Assembly: GCA_003427395.1 (NCBI GenBank)
Contig: BFEA01000480.1
Coordinates: forward strand, 833,642 to 881,933
DNA from: Chara braunii
Taxonomy: Eukaryota; Streptophyta; Charophyceae; Charales; Characeae
DNA: 48,292 nt
Direction: 5' to 3'
Part shown: positions 22,122 through 32,337 of the stretch, piece by piece
How the letters are laid out: each line of letters starts with the position of its first letter
How positions within the stretch are numbered: position 1 is the first letter of the stretch
Notes under the pieces: generated by a model
Seen by the model: only the letters and a program-made list of their open reading frames with translations
Told to the model about the DNA's origin: nothing
Databases searched by the model: none
Position numbers and translations under genes: made by a program

Positions 22122-22326
22122 AAGTGAGAGTTTTGAGCAGTCTGAAAATCCTGAATGGTCTTGAAGTGGTGAAAGGTCCAAAGACCCTTAAAACCACCCG
22201 TTTAGGCAGGCTGCATCCTGAAGTGGTGAAGGGTGTCCTGAAGTGGTCAAGTGAGAGTTTTGGACAGTCTGAAAATCCTGAATGGTCCTGAAGTGGTGAA
22301 AGGTCCGAAGACCATGAAAACCACCC
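22122..22326 (+). repeat. Satellite units (about 127 bp) running into a gap
   Basis: AAGTGAGAGTTTTG, then CAGTCTGAAAATCCTGAATG, then GAAGTGGTGAAAGGTCC, then AAAACCACCC occurs at 22122 and again at 22249, a 127-bp period. A short partial unit lies at 22219-22235. The second unit is cut by the gap. Confidence 0.7.
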
Positions 22327-22896
22327 NNNNNNNNNNNNNNNNNNNNNNNNNNNNNNNNNNNNNNNNNNNNNNNNNNNNNNNNNNNNNNNNNNNNNNNNNN
22401 NNNNNNNNNNNNNNNNNNNNNNNNNNNNNNNNNNNNNNNNNNNNNNNNNNNNNNNNNNNNNNNNNNNNNNNNNNNNNNNNNNNNNNNNNNNNNNNNNNNN
22501 NNNNNNNNNNNNNNNNNNNNNNNNNNNNNNNNNNNNNNNNNNNNNNNNNNNNNNNNNNNNNNNNNNNNNNNNNNNNNNNNNNNNNNNNNNNNNNNNNNNN
22601 NNNNNNNNNNNNNNNNNNNNNNNNNNNNNNNNNNNNNNNNNNNNNNNNNNNNNNNNNNNNNNNNNNNNNNNNNNNNNNNNNNNNNNNNNNNNNNNNNNNN
22701 NNNNNNNNNNNNNNNNNNNNNNNNNNNNNNNNNNNNNNNNNNNNNNNNNNNNNNNNNNNNNNNNNNNNNNNNNNNNNNNNNNNNNNNNNNNNNNNNNNNN
22801 NNNNNNNNNNNNNNNNNNNNNNNNNNNNNNNNNNNNNNNNNNNNNNNNNNNNNNNNNNNNNNNNNNNNNNNNNNNNNNNNNNNNNNNNNNNNNNNN
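22327..22896. other. Assembly gap (570 N)
   Basis: An unbroken run of N. Because a tandem satellite leads into it, the gap probably hides more satellite and its true length is unknown. Confidence 0.95.
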
Positions 22897-23280
22897 CTTT
22901 TTTTTTTTTTTTTCTTTTTTTTTTTCTTTTCTTATTTCCTCCCCTTCTTTTCCCTACGCAGAGACAACTCGCCGTTCAAAACGAACGGACGCCCCTCCAA
23001 GTCTCTTCACATAGTCGAACTAGAGTCGAATTCAACAGGTTTTTTTTTCCATAGTGCGCCCGAACCCAACTAAGTTGAAGTGCCACGTTCGGGCACCTCC
23101 TCAAGCAGCCAGAGCTCGTTCAAAAACGAACCGGCGCAGTTCCCCAAGCCCCCTACAGAAAAAGACGGAGGGGAACTAAGGAAACCTAATAAGAAAAACA
23201 CCTCAATAAAAAGGAAAAAAAACAAAGTAAAACTTACCTTTTGGTCATTACTGTGTCCATCACCATCGCTACGTAAGGTT

Positions 23281-23283
<3 letters not shown>
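22897..23283. other. Poly(T)-rich gap edge and GTTCG-containing stretch
   Basis: T runs interrupted by C (22897-22926), then non-coding DNA with AACGAAC and GTTCGGGC motifs like the arms of the GTTCGG-ended elements. No complete element can be outlined. Confidence 0.35.

Positions 23284-23369
<86 letters not shown>
23284..23369 (+). repeat. CT microsatellite
   Basis: About 43 uninterrupted CT dinucleotides. The Ser/Leu repeat translation across it is an artefact. Confidence 0.95.
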
Positions 23370-23371
<2 letters not shown>

Positions 23372-24023
23372 CCTACAATCGCGGTTGTAGCTAGCGACAA
23401 GCGAGCTGTCATGGCAGCTCTTAGAGAGAGACGACTAGACGTCCAAACTGCGCCGCAAAAAAATATTCATTCGACCACCAAAAAACGACTCGCCTGTCCC
23501 TCGCAACTAGAAACCACCTAAGGCGCATGCAGAGAGTCCATTGTAGCTCAAACCACAACCCGAACATAGTCGCCTTATGACGGCAAATTCATTCGATTTT
23601 GCTCATCTAGTGATGGCAACAACGGCCCGCTCGTTAAGACGAACGAAAACTTTAATAAATTCACGAACGAAAAGAAAAACAAAATCTAAAGAATCTAAAA
23701 AAAAAAAAAAACTTAAAAAATCTATAAAAAAAATATAATTAAATTTTTTAAAAAAGAAACAAAAACAAAACGCTTCCTCAGTAAAACGGTCGCTCGTTTC
23801 ACGGGCGCTGTCACGTTTTTTGGAAACTGAAGTGCCCCAGGCACTTCTTAGAACGTCATATGGCGCTTCATAATTAGTTAATTTTAGCTTTTAGTTTTTT
23901 TTTTTTTACTATTGTTTTTTCTTAAAAAAAGGTCGTTGGCTTATGCCAACGGTCACCTGCTCGTTCGTGGAACACCCGTGAACTGTTGAAATACAAGCCC
24001 GGGTTCAAATCCTTACAGATTCG

Positions 24024-24026
<3 letters not shown>
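23370..24026. other. Unassigned non-coding stretch
   Basis: The sequence holds A runs and a segment near 23580-23630 related to 16067-16110 (ACGGCARATTC, then TTCGATTTTG). No gene is seen. Confidence 0.4.
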
Positions 24027-24061
<35 letters not shown>

Positions 24062-24206
24062 TAGGGTAACCGGCGTTCGGGACGGGCTGAACGCCCGAAC
24101 CCGAACGCCCGAACCCGAACGCCCGAACCCGAACGCCCGAACCCGAACGCCCGAACGTATGGGACCCCTTGGGGATGCGTTCGGCCGTTCAGGCCAAACG
24201 CGGACC

Positions 24207-24251
<45 letters not shown>

Positions 24252-24844
24252 TATGTTATTGAGAAAAATAAATTAAACAAGATTTGCCGGAGCATTACAT
24301 CCGAATTCCTTACCAAATTTGAAATACAAATAAAATACGAAAAACGAATACTAATAATAAAAATAAAAAGAGAATGAAGTTTAGTGAGTGCGCGAGCATG
24401 TTTTCGATACCGCCATCTTTGACGATTTTTCTTTTTTTCTTGGCAAAGCTAAATGCCCTGAAAATTTACGGATGTGTACTTCACATAATACAAAACCCAC
24501 TAAAAAAGTTTCAAAAAATAATAAAATTGTTTAGACCTCGAACTAAAGTGAAAATAAAAAGTAAAAAGTGAAAAAATACGTGGGCGAGCACGTTTTGACA
24601 CCGCCATCTTTGGCGCTTTTTAATTCTTATTGGGCTTAGCCAAAAGACTTGAACATTTACAAGCATGTACCTCACGTCATAGAGAACTCGCAAAAAAAGT
24701 CCAGAAAAAATTAATTATTTTTAGGCCCCGAAATAATTTTTGGCGGGGGCCGAACGTCGTCGGGTTCGGACCCCGTATAGGACCCCGAACGCCCGTACGT
24801 ACGGAGGTCTGCCCGGGGACCTCCGTACGTACGGGCTGGTGACC

Positions 24845-24878
<34 letters not shown>
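24027..24878 (+). repeat. TA microsatellite arms flanking an inserted element
   Basis: TA dinucleotides run from about 24027 to 24063 and again from about 24848 to 24878, with copy A between them. This indicates insertion into a pre-existing (TA)n tract, as known for the rice Micron MITEs. Confidence 0.7.
24065..24844 (+). mobile_element. GTTCGG-ended non-autonomous element, copy A (780 bp, most complete)
   Basis: It runs from GGTAACC (24065-24071) to GGTGACC (24838-24844). The left arm holds at least four tandem CCCGAACG units (24099-24152), then a 50-base A run interrupted only at its edges, then the family core (TTATTGAGAAAAATAAATTA, TACATCC, CCAAATTTGAAATACAAAT). Two internal repeats of about 190 bp carry ATACCGCCATCTTTGACG and ACACCGCCATCTTTGGCG. 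The right arm contains two TACGTACG palindromes in an inverted GGAGGTC/GACCTCC arrangement. No ORF with a transposase motif exists. Confidence 0.75.
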
Positions 24879-24879
<1 letters not shown>

Positions 24880-25105
24880 GCTTTATGCATATCATCCTTG
24901 CGCAATGGCCATACTAATCTGCGTGGCTGATCTCAGCCACGTGATCTTTGCGATTGACGGTCGAAATCAACCGCGCCGACAACAACAAAGGTGGCCAGCT
25001 CCAAAAGGAGTTAACCTAGAGGCGCGGCATGCTGGATTCAATCCCGGTTCTTGTCGGGTAAGAGTCAAGTGTTGTATCCTACTGGGCTAGCTCCTATCAC
25101 GGGAG
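24879..25105 (-). mobile_element. SINE-like element: tRNA-type head joined to a U6 snRNA segment
   Basis: On the minus strand, TAGCCCAGTAGG (25089-25078) fits the tRNA A-box consensus and GGATTGAATCC (25044-25034) is a B-box-like site 33 nt away. Between them CTTGACTCTTAC recalls a Lys-type anticodon arm. The body ends in a segment very similar to U6 snRNA (24920-24881), then TA repeats. Presumed transcription is by RNA polymerase III. Whether head and U6 part form one element is inference from their order and strand. Confidence 0.45.
24881..24920 (-). pseudogene. U6 snRNA fragment
   Basis: The minus strand reads AGATTAGTATGGCC, two different bases, then TGCGCAAGGATGATATGCAT and AAA. Plant U6 has AGATTAGCATGGCCCC, then TGCGCAAGGATGACACGCAT. 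Nearly all differences are C to T, as expected for decay of a methylated copy. The U6 5' part and the ACAGAGA box are absent, so it is not a functional snRNA gene. Confidence 0.75.
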
Positions 25106-25900
25106 CAATGTCTGCAACCGTTTTATTTAAAGGGTTGCGGCCCAGTAGGCTGCCTATTTTGGGCCTAAGCAGGCTCGATCCTGCCTCCCCCATTCAACGC
25201 TGGTACCCCACCACCTAACCGGCTGGAGCCCGGCCTGGCAGCGCAATAAGGCATCATTTTCGCCATGTATCCGGCTTCAGATTCCGACGTGAAGTTAAAT
25301 CTCACAGCCCAATAAAAATAGGTCACCCTATCCCACCTGCGTCATAGTCTTATACTCAGCATGTCCATTCTTTTTTACCCTGTTAGGCTCTGAATCCACA
25401 TTTGCGCCTCTCTGTGGTCTTGACAAAAGGGAAACGCTGCCAGTTACTGTTGTCACTTTCGGATGGTACAAGCGTCCGACTGAAGTTCAAAAATTTTTAA
25501 TCCTTCATTCATAGGTTCAGTTTGAATGAACTTTTGGCAAATATCAGTCTCATCAAGTCCTTCAATTCAACAAGAAAAAGTCGAACAATGTCCAACGTTC
25601 TGAAACTGCGGCAAATACCCTTGTCAGCCCCGATGCCGACACGGTGTCCTAAGACAGGACCTTAAAAGAAACGTGAGGTACCAATAAATAATAAAAAAAA
25701 GGAAGTCGGAAATTCAAAAGGTGAGGAGGGAGGGTGTCGCTGAAACCTCCTTGGTCCTTTCGATCGGACCCTCGACCGGGACCAATAAGTAAACCCGAGT
25801 CCAGTTTGACCCTCAACCGTTTGGTTTCTTCATGTTGCTGCAATGCTCCTGGGTTGCCATCCGTTGGCCTCGATCCTTTAATCCACCGCATGAAAGTCTG
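25106..25900. other. Unassigned stretch upstream of a gypsy relic
   Basis: No gene is supported. It may include LTR sequence of the following element, but I cannot pair it with a second LTR. Confidence 0.35.
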
Positions 25901-25954
25901 ACACCGTAATCAATAGTGTTATGCCTAAGGCTGGTATTAACATTACCGAAAACC

Positions 25955-25963
25955 TATATAAAC
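25955..25963 (+). promoter_or_regulatory. Candidate LTR TATA box
   Basis: TATATAAAC is followed by GGGTTCAGCACTCTGTGG, a typical LTR-promoter-like context, about 290 bp upstream of the first gypsy pol-associated frame. AATAAAAATC lies downstream (about 26146). No LTR boundaries or PBS were found. Confidence 0.35.
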
Positions 25964-26245
25964 GGGTTCAGCACTCTGTGGGGCTCTAGCGAAGCGCCCC
26001 AAGGTCACACCTTATTCTGTCAGTCAGCCTTCCGACTGCCAGCCCAGACACCCTTTTGTTGTGCGGAGGCCAGGCTCCACCCAAGGTCTGCGTACACACG
26101 CCCCTAAACTAAAAATTAAGTTTTAATCTCTATTTTTAATTAATAATAAAAATCTTTTAATCACGGGTACTAATTTACGGCCCACAAGAAGATCACCCGC
26201 ACTTTAAACTTTCGCGTTCACATACTCTCTACCTTTATCTAGCGC

Positions 26246-27905
26246 GTGTCCGTTATTCCGGCTACAGAGAGTCGGTCGCAGGCGGCACAATACTTTTTTA
26301 AATATCTACCTTATATACCATCTCATGCGCAACTTGTGCAAGGTGCAAAAATAAAGGTTAATACCCTTGTAAGGGTATTCATGCCGACATCAATACCCTC
26401 AGAGATAACAAGATGCAACGCTTCTTTGATCAAACGGTCTCTGACCTTCACTTTCCCCTTACCCTCCAACTACCGGATAGTACCCAAGTGTCTCGCCGCT
26501 ACCACTCCTCCGCATACTTCAATGTGTTGGAGACTGAGTACGACTTTATCCTTGTCACTCTCTCGTCTTGTAAGTTTTGTGCCACAAAGGCCGAATTGGC
26601 GACTGAGACACTCGTTCTCAAAACGAAGTGTGGTCAGACATATCGTGTCTTATTTGTTGGCACCACGGGCAACACTCCTCTCGACCTCCCTCCCCAAGAT
26701 CGTTGTGATTTTGGGTCCCATTCAGACATCACCTTCACTTCTCCTCGCCAGTTTGCCCACTTCATACGTTAGGAGGATGTCACATTTTACTCGGTGAATG
26801 TCATGAATATTTTTCGTTATGATCCACTCTCTCCAGAGGTTGAGCTCATCTCCTGGAGCCCGATCGCCCTGACCCTATCTCCATCTTCGCAGTTCTCATC
26901 TCAACATCGACCTCTCAGCCTGCAGATACCCTTTCAACCTCCCAGGTCCATACGCCGTCTACTACCAAGTCCGCACATACATCTTGTGCTAATGCAGAAG
27001 ACGAGGAACTCACACGGTTGATGGCCGACTTAGAGTCTGCCGTTCGTGAGCCGATTCCAGAGTACCACGACGTTTTTCCCTCGTATTTCTCATACAGCGG
27101 GATCCCTCCAATGCACTGTGTTGAGCATTCTATTTAAGTCGTGCCTGACTATCGCGTCCCCCACCAAACACCCTACCGACTTTCGATTTTGGAGGCGACA
27201 AAACTCAAGCATCAGCTTGAGGAGCTCCTTCGACTGAGTTTCATTAAACCGAGTAACTCCCCCTGGGGTGCATCCGTCCTTCTTACTAACAAAGCGGACG
27301 GGACTCTGCACCTCTGCATCGGTTATGGTGGCCTTGGTTGTTACACGGTTAAGAATAATTATCTCATGCCTCAGGCAGATGAGTTGTTTCACCATCTGGT
27401 AGACAACCGCTCCTTCACAAAGATCGATCTTCGTAGTGGTTACCACCAAATCCGCGTTGCCGCAGAGGACCAACCGAAGATCACCTTTCGGTCGCACTTC
27501 AGCCATTACGAATTCACAGTGATGTCATTTGGCCTCACCAATGCACCCACCACCTTCCAGACGATGATGAACGATATCTTCAGGGACATCCTTGAAGAAT
27601 ACGTTCTCGTGTACCTGGACGACATCTTGTTCTACAGTCGTACCTTAGAAGACCACCTCAGACACCTCTGTGATGTCATACAACGCTTCTGCAAGCATGA
27701 CTTTTATGCCAAGCTCAGTAAGTGTCGCTTTGTCCAACGCAAAGTAGACTTCTTAGGACACCATGTGTCTGACCAGGTTCTCCACATGGACGATGTGAAA
27801 ATCACTGCTATTGCGGAGGGGGTTGTGCCCACATCCGCCAAGCAGCTTCGCAGTTTCCTCTGACTCACGAGTTACTACAGTAACTTCATCTGAGGATACG
27901 CTAGC
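26246..27905 (+). pseudogene. Ty3/gypsy pol relic with a largely intact reverse transcriptase
   Basis: A pol N-terminal region of unclear domain (26413-26772, stop at 26770, same frame to about 27021) leads into a pre-RT linker (PIPEYHDVFPSYF), then RT in one frame, 27141-27863. RT motifs by residue of that 240-aa frame: FIKPSNSPWGASVLL 34-48; FTKIDLRSGYHQI 92-104, with catalytic Asp 96; VMSFGLTNAPTTFQ 127-140; VYLDD 157-161; VDFLGHHV 202-209. The usual CIDYR is CIGYG (60-64), losing Asp and Arg. Stops interrupt the next motif (SFL, stop, LTSYYSNFI, stop, GYA), and homology ends near 27905, so RNase H and integrase are gone. In a live element this enzyme copies the LTR-element RNA. Confidence 0.85.
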
Positions 27906-28001
27906 TATTTTCCGTTACCATCCATGCAGACTAGTACTATGCACAAGTTTATAACGGGAAATATTTTGTTGGTTTACAGATGAATCACGGACAAGGATGG
28001 G

Positions 28002-28072
28002 TTATGCGAGCCTGTTTATATGTGAGGGGTCGTGTTGTTGGCGAGTTACAGCGCATACACGGGCTCGCATAA
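28002..28072 (+). other. Long hairpin (about 71 nt)
   Basis: TTATGCGAGCCTGTTTATAT (from 28002) pairs with CATACACGGGCTCGCATAA (28054-28072) with an uninterrupted 11-pair core, one G-U and a few mismatches. It could be a decayed small inverted-repeat element. Confidence 0.5.
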
Positions 28073-28690
28073 TTTCGTTTCATGGGACAACCCAAGAAGA
28101 CCAACTTCATTATTTCCCATCAATTTTAGCGAATTGCAGCTAGACATGCATCCATGCTCTTCAATCATAGTCAGGAAGTGGACATACAAAAATATAAACA
28201 ATTGAACCATAATCATCATATCCAACACCATTCATAAAGTAAAGAGACGTGAGAGGTAATCCGAAGAAAGAAAAGGATTTGCACAATCAGGTAGTCATCC
28301 GCAATTACAAAAAGGGAATGACGAAATCCGAAACAAAAAATTATGAGAGGACTAGGAGAGAAATTTTCATACACCCCGGCACCCCATACTCTTTTACTGC
28401 CTCACCATCGCCCTCTTCGGTCCGATTCAGGCGATCCGCCACCTTGCATCTACCAACAACTCAAAGTTGTCACCTCGCTTAGTTCAAGTATGCATGTCGG
28501 GTCCACCCGTGCTCCACAATCCATTGTGGTCGCACATTACCCCGCACACTCGCACCCAACTCGTCAGATCGCCCAATTTCGAACTCACCTCTTTGCCTGC
28601 TCCTACTCGTTAACCGATCCTCTTGACCACGCTAACTTTCCCAAGGTTTATTAGAGAGTGATTTAGTCGTGCTTGCGAAATTTATATCCA
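28073..28690. other. Unassigned stretch between gypsy relic and LINE 3' end
   Basis: Open frames such as 28343-28654 have no recognisable domain. No RNA or repeat is identified. Confidence 0.35.
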
Positions 28691-28775
28691 TCAGCATTTG
28701 CGCGAGATAGCCATAATTACACAAAGGCAAGGGGAGAGAGGAAGGAGGAAGTGTCTACAGTTGGCATGTCTGGGC

Positions 28776-29258
28776 CGAGGTGTGGGGGACGTAGTCCCTC
28801 TCCAAGCATCGATCCAGTCATGCACCGCTTTGGCCTGCCCTATGGTCACGCAATTATGGCAGTGGTGGGATGCAGCCTTCCACTCCCTCACGGGGGAGAT
28901 CATTCCGTGGGACCTGGGGCTACTGTTGCTGGGCAGAAAGCAGCAACTTAAGACACAATGGTCCCCTTTCGCAACCAATCTCTTCTCGTATACGAGACTG
29001 CAGCTCCTCATGCTGGCCTGGAGAGCCAGATGCTCGTTCGAAAGAAGCGACCACCAGTTCGGCCTGCAGCAAGCCCAGCAAGTAATGGTAGAGGAAATCA
29101 GGTCCCATACGCAAGAAGCCTGGAAAGCATTCGTGCGGGATTACAAGGACGAGAAAGAACCTGATGTTAAAGAGACCCTAAAGACAACTTATTTGCTGCT
29201 CTGGCAGGACCCGCAACGAAAGTTTTCCGAACTCGATGACATATTTAACATTCAATGA
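28776..29258 (+). pseudogene. LINE ORF2 C-terminal fragment
   Basis: The frame ending at 29258 reads SCTALACPMVTQLWQWWDAA, LLMLAWRARCSFERS, QAWKAFVRDYKDEKEP and LLWQDPQRKFSELDDIF. This matches the minus-strand fragment at 1-660 block for block. The finger's first cysteines lie in another frame near 28770 (CGGRS), so the N-terminal edge is frameshifted. Confidence 0.75.
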
Positions 29259-29791
29259 AAGCAATGGACGACCACTGAGCCTTTGTGGCAAAGGAGACCC
29301 GCCCACTGCTTACAGGTTCCTTTCCTGCAACCTAACTTTGTACTGGTGACATGACATCGCTTCCCCTTGCCCCCTCCCCGCCCGCCCCCCCCTCTGCTCC
29401 CATGTCCTCTCTCCTTCCCTCCCCCCTCCACCCCTGCCAGGCTAAGAAGGGAGGCAGGGCGGCGAAGCGGTCCAACTGGTATTCAATCTTTCGACATGCA
29501 GGGAAAGGAATGGCGAGGAAACGCGACGAATGGCCAGGCTTTTCTCAGGCCATTGGCAGCCGTCAACAGGCAGTATGCATTTCTGGCCGGTGGACGACGT
29601 TCAATTGTATAAAAACAGTTCAGACACAAAGACAGATGGATGGGGGAGGGGTGCATTCGGAAGGCGCTGCCACGGCCCTCTTCTTTATGGCAAGCATTGA
29701 CATGGAAGGACACAAAGCAGCGTGGGAACTGGCACGGGTGCTGCCTTCTCATAACCTGAGGAGGAGGAGCCTGCTGATCGGCGACAGCAAG

Positions 29792-30028
29792 CGACTCCCT
29801 TGCCAGGTGCGTCCCTGGGAATGGGCTCAGATCTTGGCGACAGAAAGGCTGGTGGCTTAAGGACCGACAGGTGGCAAAGCATGGCTTACAACCTACCAAC
29901 AGACGGCGACTCCCTTACCAGGTGCGTCCCTTGGAATGGGCTCGGCTCTTGGCGACAGAACAACAATACCATGGTGGTTGAAGGACCGACAGGTGGCGGG
30001 GCATGGCTTACAACCTACCAACAGACGG
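29792..30028 (+). repeat. Tandem duplication, unit about 115-122 bp, in the LINE 3' UTR
   Basis: 29792-29906 and 29907-30028 share CGACTCCCTT, CCAGGTGCGTCCC, TTGGCGACAGAA, AAGGACCGACAGGTGGC and CATGGCTTACAACCTACC. Confidence 0.75.
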
Positions 30029-30453
30029 GGAACCTGCTCTACTGTCCCGCTCTGTGAGAAGACACACGCATTACACATGGCAGGGCCCTTGGTAAAAGAC
30101 CCTTGTCCTTCTTCACGGCTTCCCGGTCGTCAATAAATCTAAGGTTCATTGCTGGGGCGATCACGGGAGTGAAGAGGGTGTGAGGTTTTATGGGTGCAAA
30201 GGGTTTTAGAAACAGGGGGCTAGAATAAGGGGGGTTACAGACACTGAGGATGGGAGCCCAGAGGAGGATTGGAGACATTGATGTACGGCGGGCACCATCC
30301 TCGGTGGGGCTAGGCCAGCGGGTAGTGGGCGCTCTGCCAATTGGATGGGTGACATAAGCAGCCCCTAGGGGAAGATGGGTGCTCAGGGGTAAGAACTCTA
30401 ATGGCCATATGCCCGACAAACAGTGTGCCATACAGTTGTATCCAATGGGATGC

Positions 30454-30564
30454 TGGGCCCGATTTCCAGCAGGTGATGCTCCCCACCAATAGATGGAGCC
30501 TCCATGACGGTGCTAGATGTGTCTGCTCTTATCAGCACACCTAGCATCCCTTCGGGTTGTTCTT

Positions 30565-30605
<41 letters not shown>
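30454..30605 (+). other. LINE 3' tail (copy T2) and poly(A)
   Basis: It has the same block as T1: TTTCCAGCAGGTGATGCTCC and CACCAATAGATGGAGCC. Its second hairpin pairs TGCTAG (30511-30516) with CTAGCA (30541-30546) and TGTG (30518-30521) with CACA (30536-30539). The 14-nt loop TCTGCTCTTATCAG is shared with T1. A short linker and 40 A follow. Confidence 0.75.
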
Positions 30606-30608
<3 letters not shown>

Positions 30609-32139
30609 ACAGAGGGAAAAAAATTGTAAGTTTTGCCGCGAAGAGAAACCAAGAATGAGAAGATTACAGTTATGTTCGCACTCGCCAAGGAAGGAACAAG
30701 AAGAAATTACAGTTGAGATTAGAATTAAGGCGCAGCGGACGTAGAGTGCAGGACAGAGTGCAGCAGAACGCGCGCAAGTAAGGAGCACCGTGCAGTTACG
30801 AAAAATACAACTTCCTCACAATCCTAGTCTAATTAGAGTCTTAATTCCGATCGTCATCGTGGCCTCCCTCATTCTTTCCACAGCGTTCAAAAATTCAAAA
30901 AGATTTTCCCCTGCGATGACCACGCAGAGGTTCCTTGCCCAATTCCCAAAAGAAAAGGAAAAGGTCATGTCATGGACGCTCTGGTCTGAAGTCGTGGAGA
31001 TCAGTTTGGGGCTGATGGGGGGGACAGCCACACTGGGGCCATGGCTGGAGGTTATGAAGCAGCGCATGCTTGATGTCATTTGGGAGTTGGAGAAGGGGCC
31101 GGCTCCTCAACTCGATGATTTCATTGACTGCCATCAAGCAGGGCTTCTCATGCACGGATGCTACGACATCTTCAGGAAAGGGCAGGATTGTTGTGCTGCC
31201 CTGGAGGAAGGGTTGTGCCTGCGCTCTGATGGGAGTGATCAGAGGCTGGGCGCGGGTGAAGGATTGACAGCGACATCGATAACGACAACAACAACTATCA
31301 CAACAATGACATTAACGGCCACAGCATTGATAACTGATGGTGGTCACGACAACCACCACGACAAAGATGAGGTGGACAACAGCAGCAAGCTTAGGAACAA
31401 CAACTACGACGTTGAAGATGGTGTGAATAGCAACGGCACTCCAAATAACATGTCGGCGCTGTATTTGACAACGGTGGAAGCTTTGGTGAGCGCCTGAGAC
31501 AATAAGAACATCAGCAATGTCAACACCGGTTACCAAAACGACGTCCAACATATTGAAGAAGATCACCACGATATCTCCATCATCGCCATCGATGGTGATG
31601 GCGACAACAATAACAGTGTGGGATCGGCAGGTGGTGCATGTTGTGTTCCAGGGCAAGAACGATTGGTTGATCGAGGATGGGAATTTGCCACTGGCGGTCA
31701 GTCGTCGATTTCTTCCCCCGTTCTATGGATGTGCATTACGGTGGCATCTCAGGGGAGGCGTTGTGATGAGTGGCCGACTGGGGGTCGGGATAGGCAGATG
31801 ACTAGAGCGGCCCTTGGTCTGTGTCGGAAGAGGGTGGGGTAGACAATGGGCTCCTCGTTAATTAGGGTCCAACTTGACCGGTCTTTTTGGGCCCTGATTA
31901 CTTTGAGCCTCGGAACGTCCTGAGGGTCGGACGCTTTTGGGGGCGGCTTAGGGTTTGATAGGTGGATAGAGTGGCTCCTGGGATGCTTGACGGAAACATG
32001 TGTTGTCTCGTGGGTAGTTGGCAGGGGGTCAATCCTTTCCTGCTTCAGCGAAGCAATCAATGCCCCCTGCTTCACACAGTATTGGATATATGACATGATC
32101 CCCTCAGATTACTCACTTTCATACATTGTTTACAGGGAC
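30606..32139 (+). other. Non-LINE segment between two LINE tails, with a 235-codon open frame
   Basis: The frame 30790-31497 begins with a hydrophobic stretch (residues 15-33, membrane-anchor-like), continues with a mixed region containing SWTLWSEVVEISLGLMGG, then turns into Thr- and Asp/Asn-rich low complexity from ACA/GAC-type repeats. I recognise no domain. It starts right after one LINE poly(A) and runs to the next LINE tail, so it may be a passenger carried by LINE machinery, a diverged 3' UTR or plain spacer. The second half (31.5-32.1 kb) has no supported gene. Confidence 0.25.
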
Positions 32140-32148
32140 GTTGGACCC

Positions 32149-32234
32149 GATTTCCAGCAGGTGTTGCTCCCCACCAATAGATGGAGCCTTTGCCGTTGGG
32201 ATTCAGATTCCCTGCAACTGAAGTTAAAAAAAAA

Positions 32235-32273
<39 letters not shown>

Positions 32274-32284
32274 GAAAAAAAAAA
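32149..32284 (+). other. LINE 3' tail (copy T3) with A-rich GAAA microsatellite
   Basis: TTTCCAGCAGGTGTTGCTCC and CACCAATAGATGGAGCC match T1 and T2. The second hairpin is reduced: GGGA (32198-32201) pairs with TCCC (32209-32212), and GTT with AAC across a 3-nt bulge. 11 A and then about nine GAAA units (to 32274) and an A run form the tail. Confidence 0.7.
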
Positions 32285-32337
32285 GGAGTCAAGGCCACTT
32301 AACGGTGTTGAGAACCAAGTGGACCTCAATGGAAGAA

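Larger units (their letters stand above)
28691..30605 (+). mobile_element. 5'-truncated LINE (3' end with poly(A))
   Basis: It contains the ORF2 C-terminus (to 29258), a 1.2-kb G/C-rich 3' UTR with a tandem duplication, the two-hairpin 3' tail (30454-30546) and 40 A (30566-30605). 5' truncation is normal for LINE insertions. Confidence 0.75.

Noticed and set aside
22251-23054. 267-codon open frame
   Set aside because: Most of it is the N gap, so it has no content.
23080-23394. Ser/Leu repeat protein
   Set aside because: Artefact of the CT microsatellite.
24881-24920. Functional U6 gene
   Set aside because: The 5' half including the ACAGAGA region is missing and no upstream promoter elements are seen.
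30398-30788. Lys- or Phe-homopolymer frames
   Set aside because: They are translations of the LINE poly(A).
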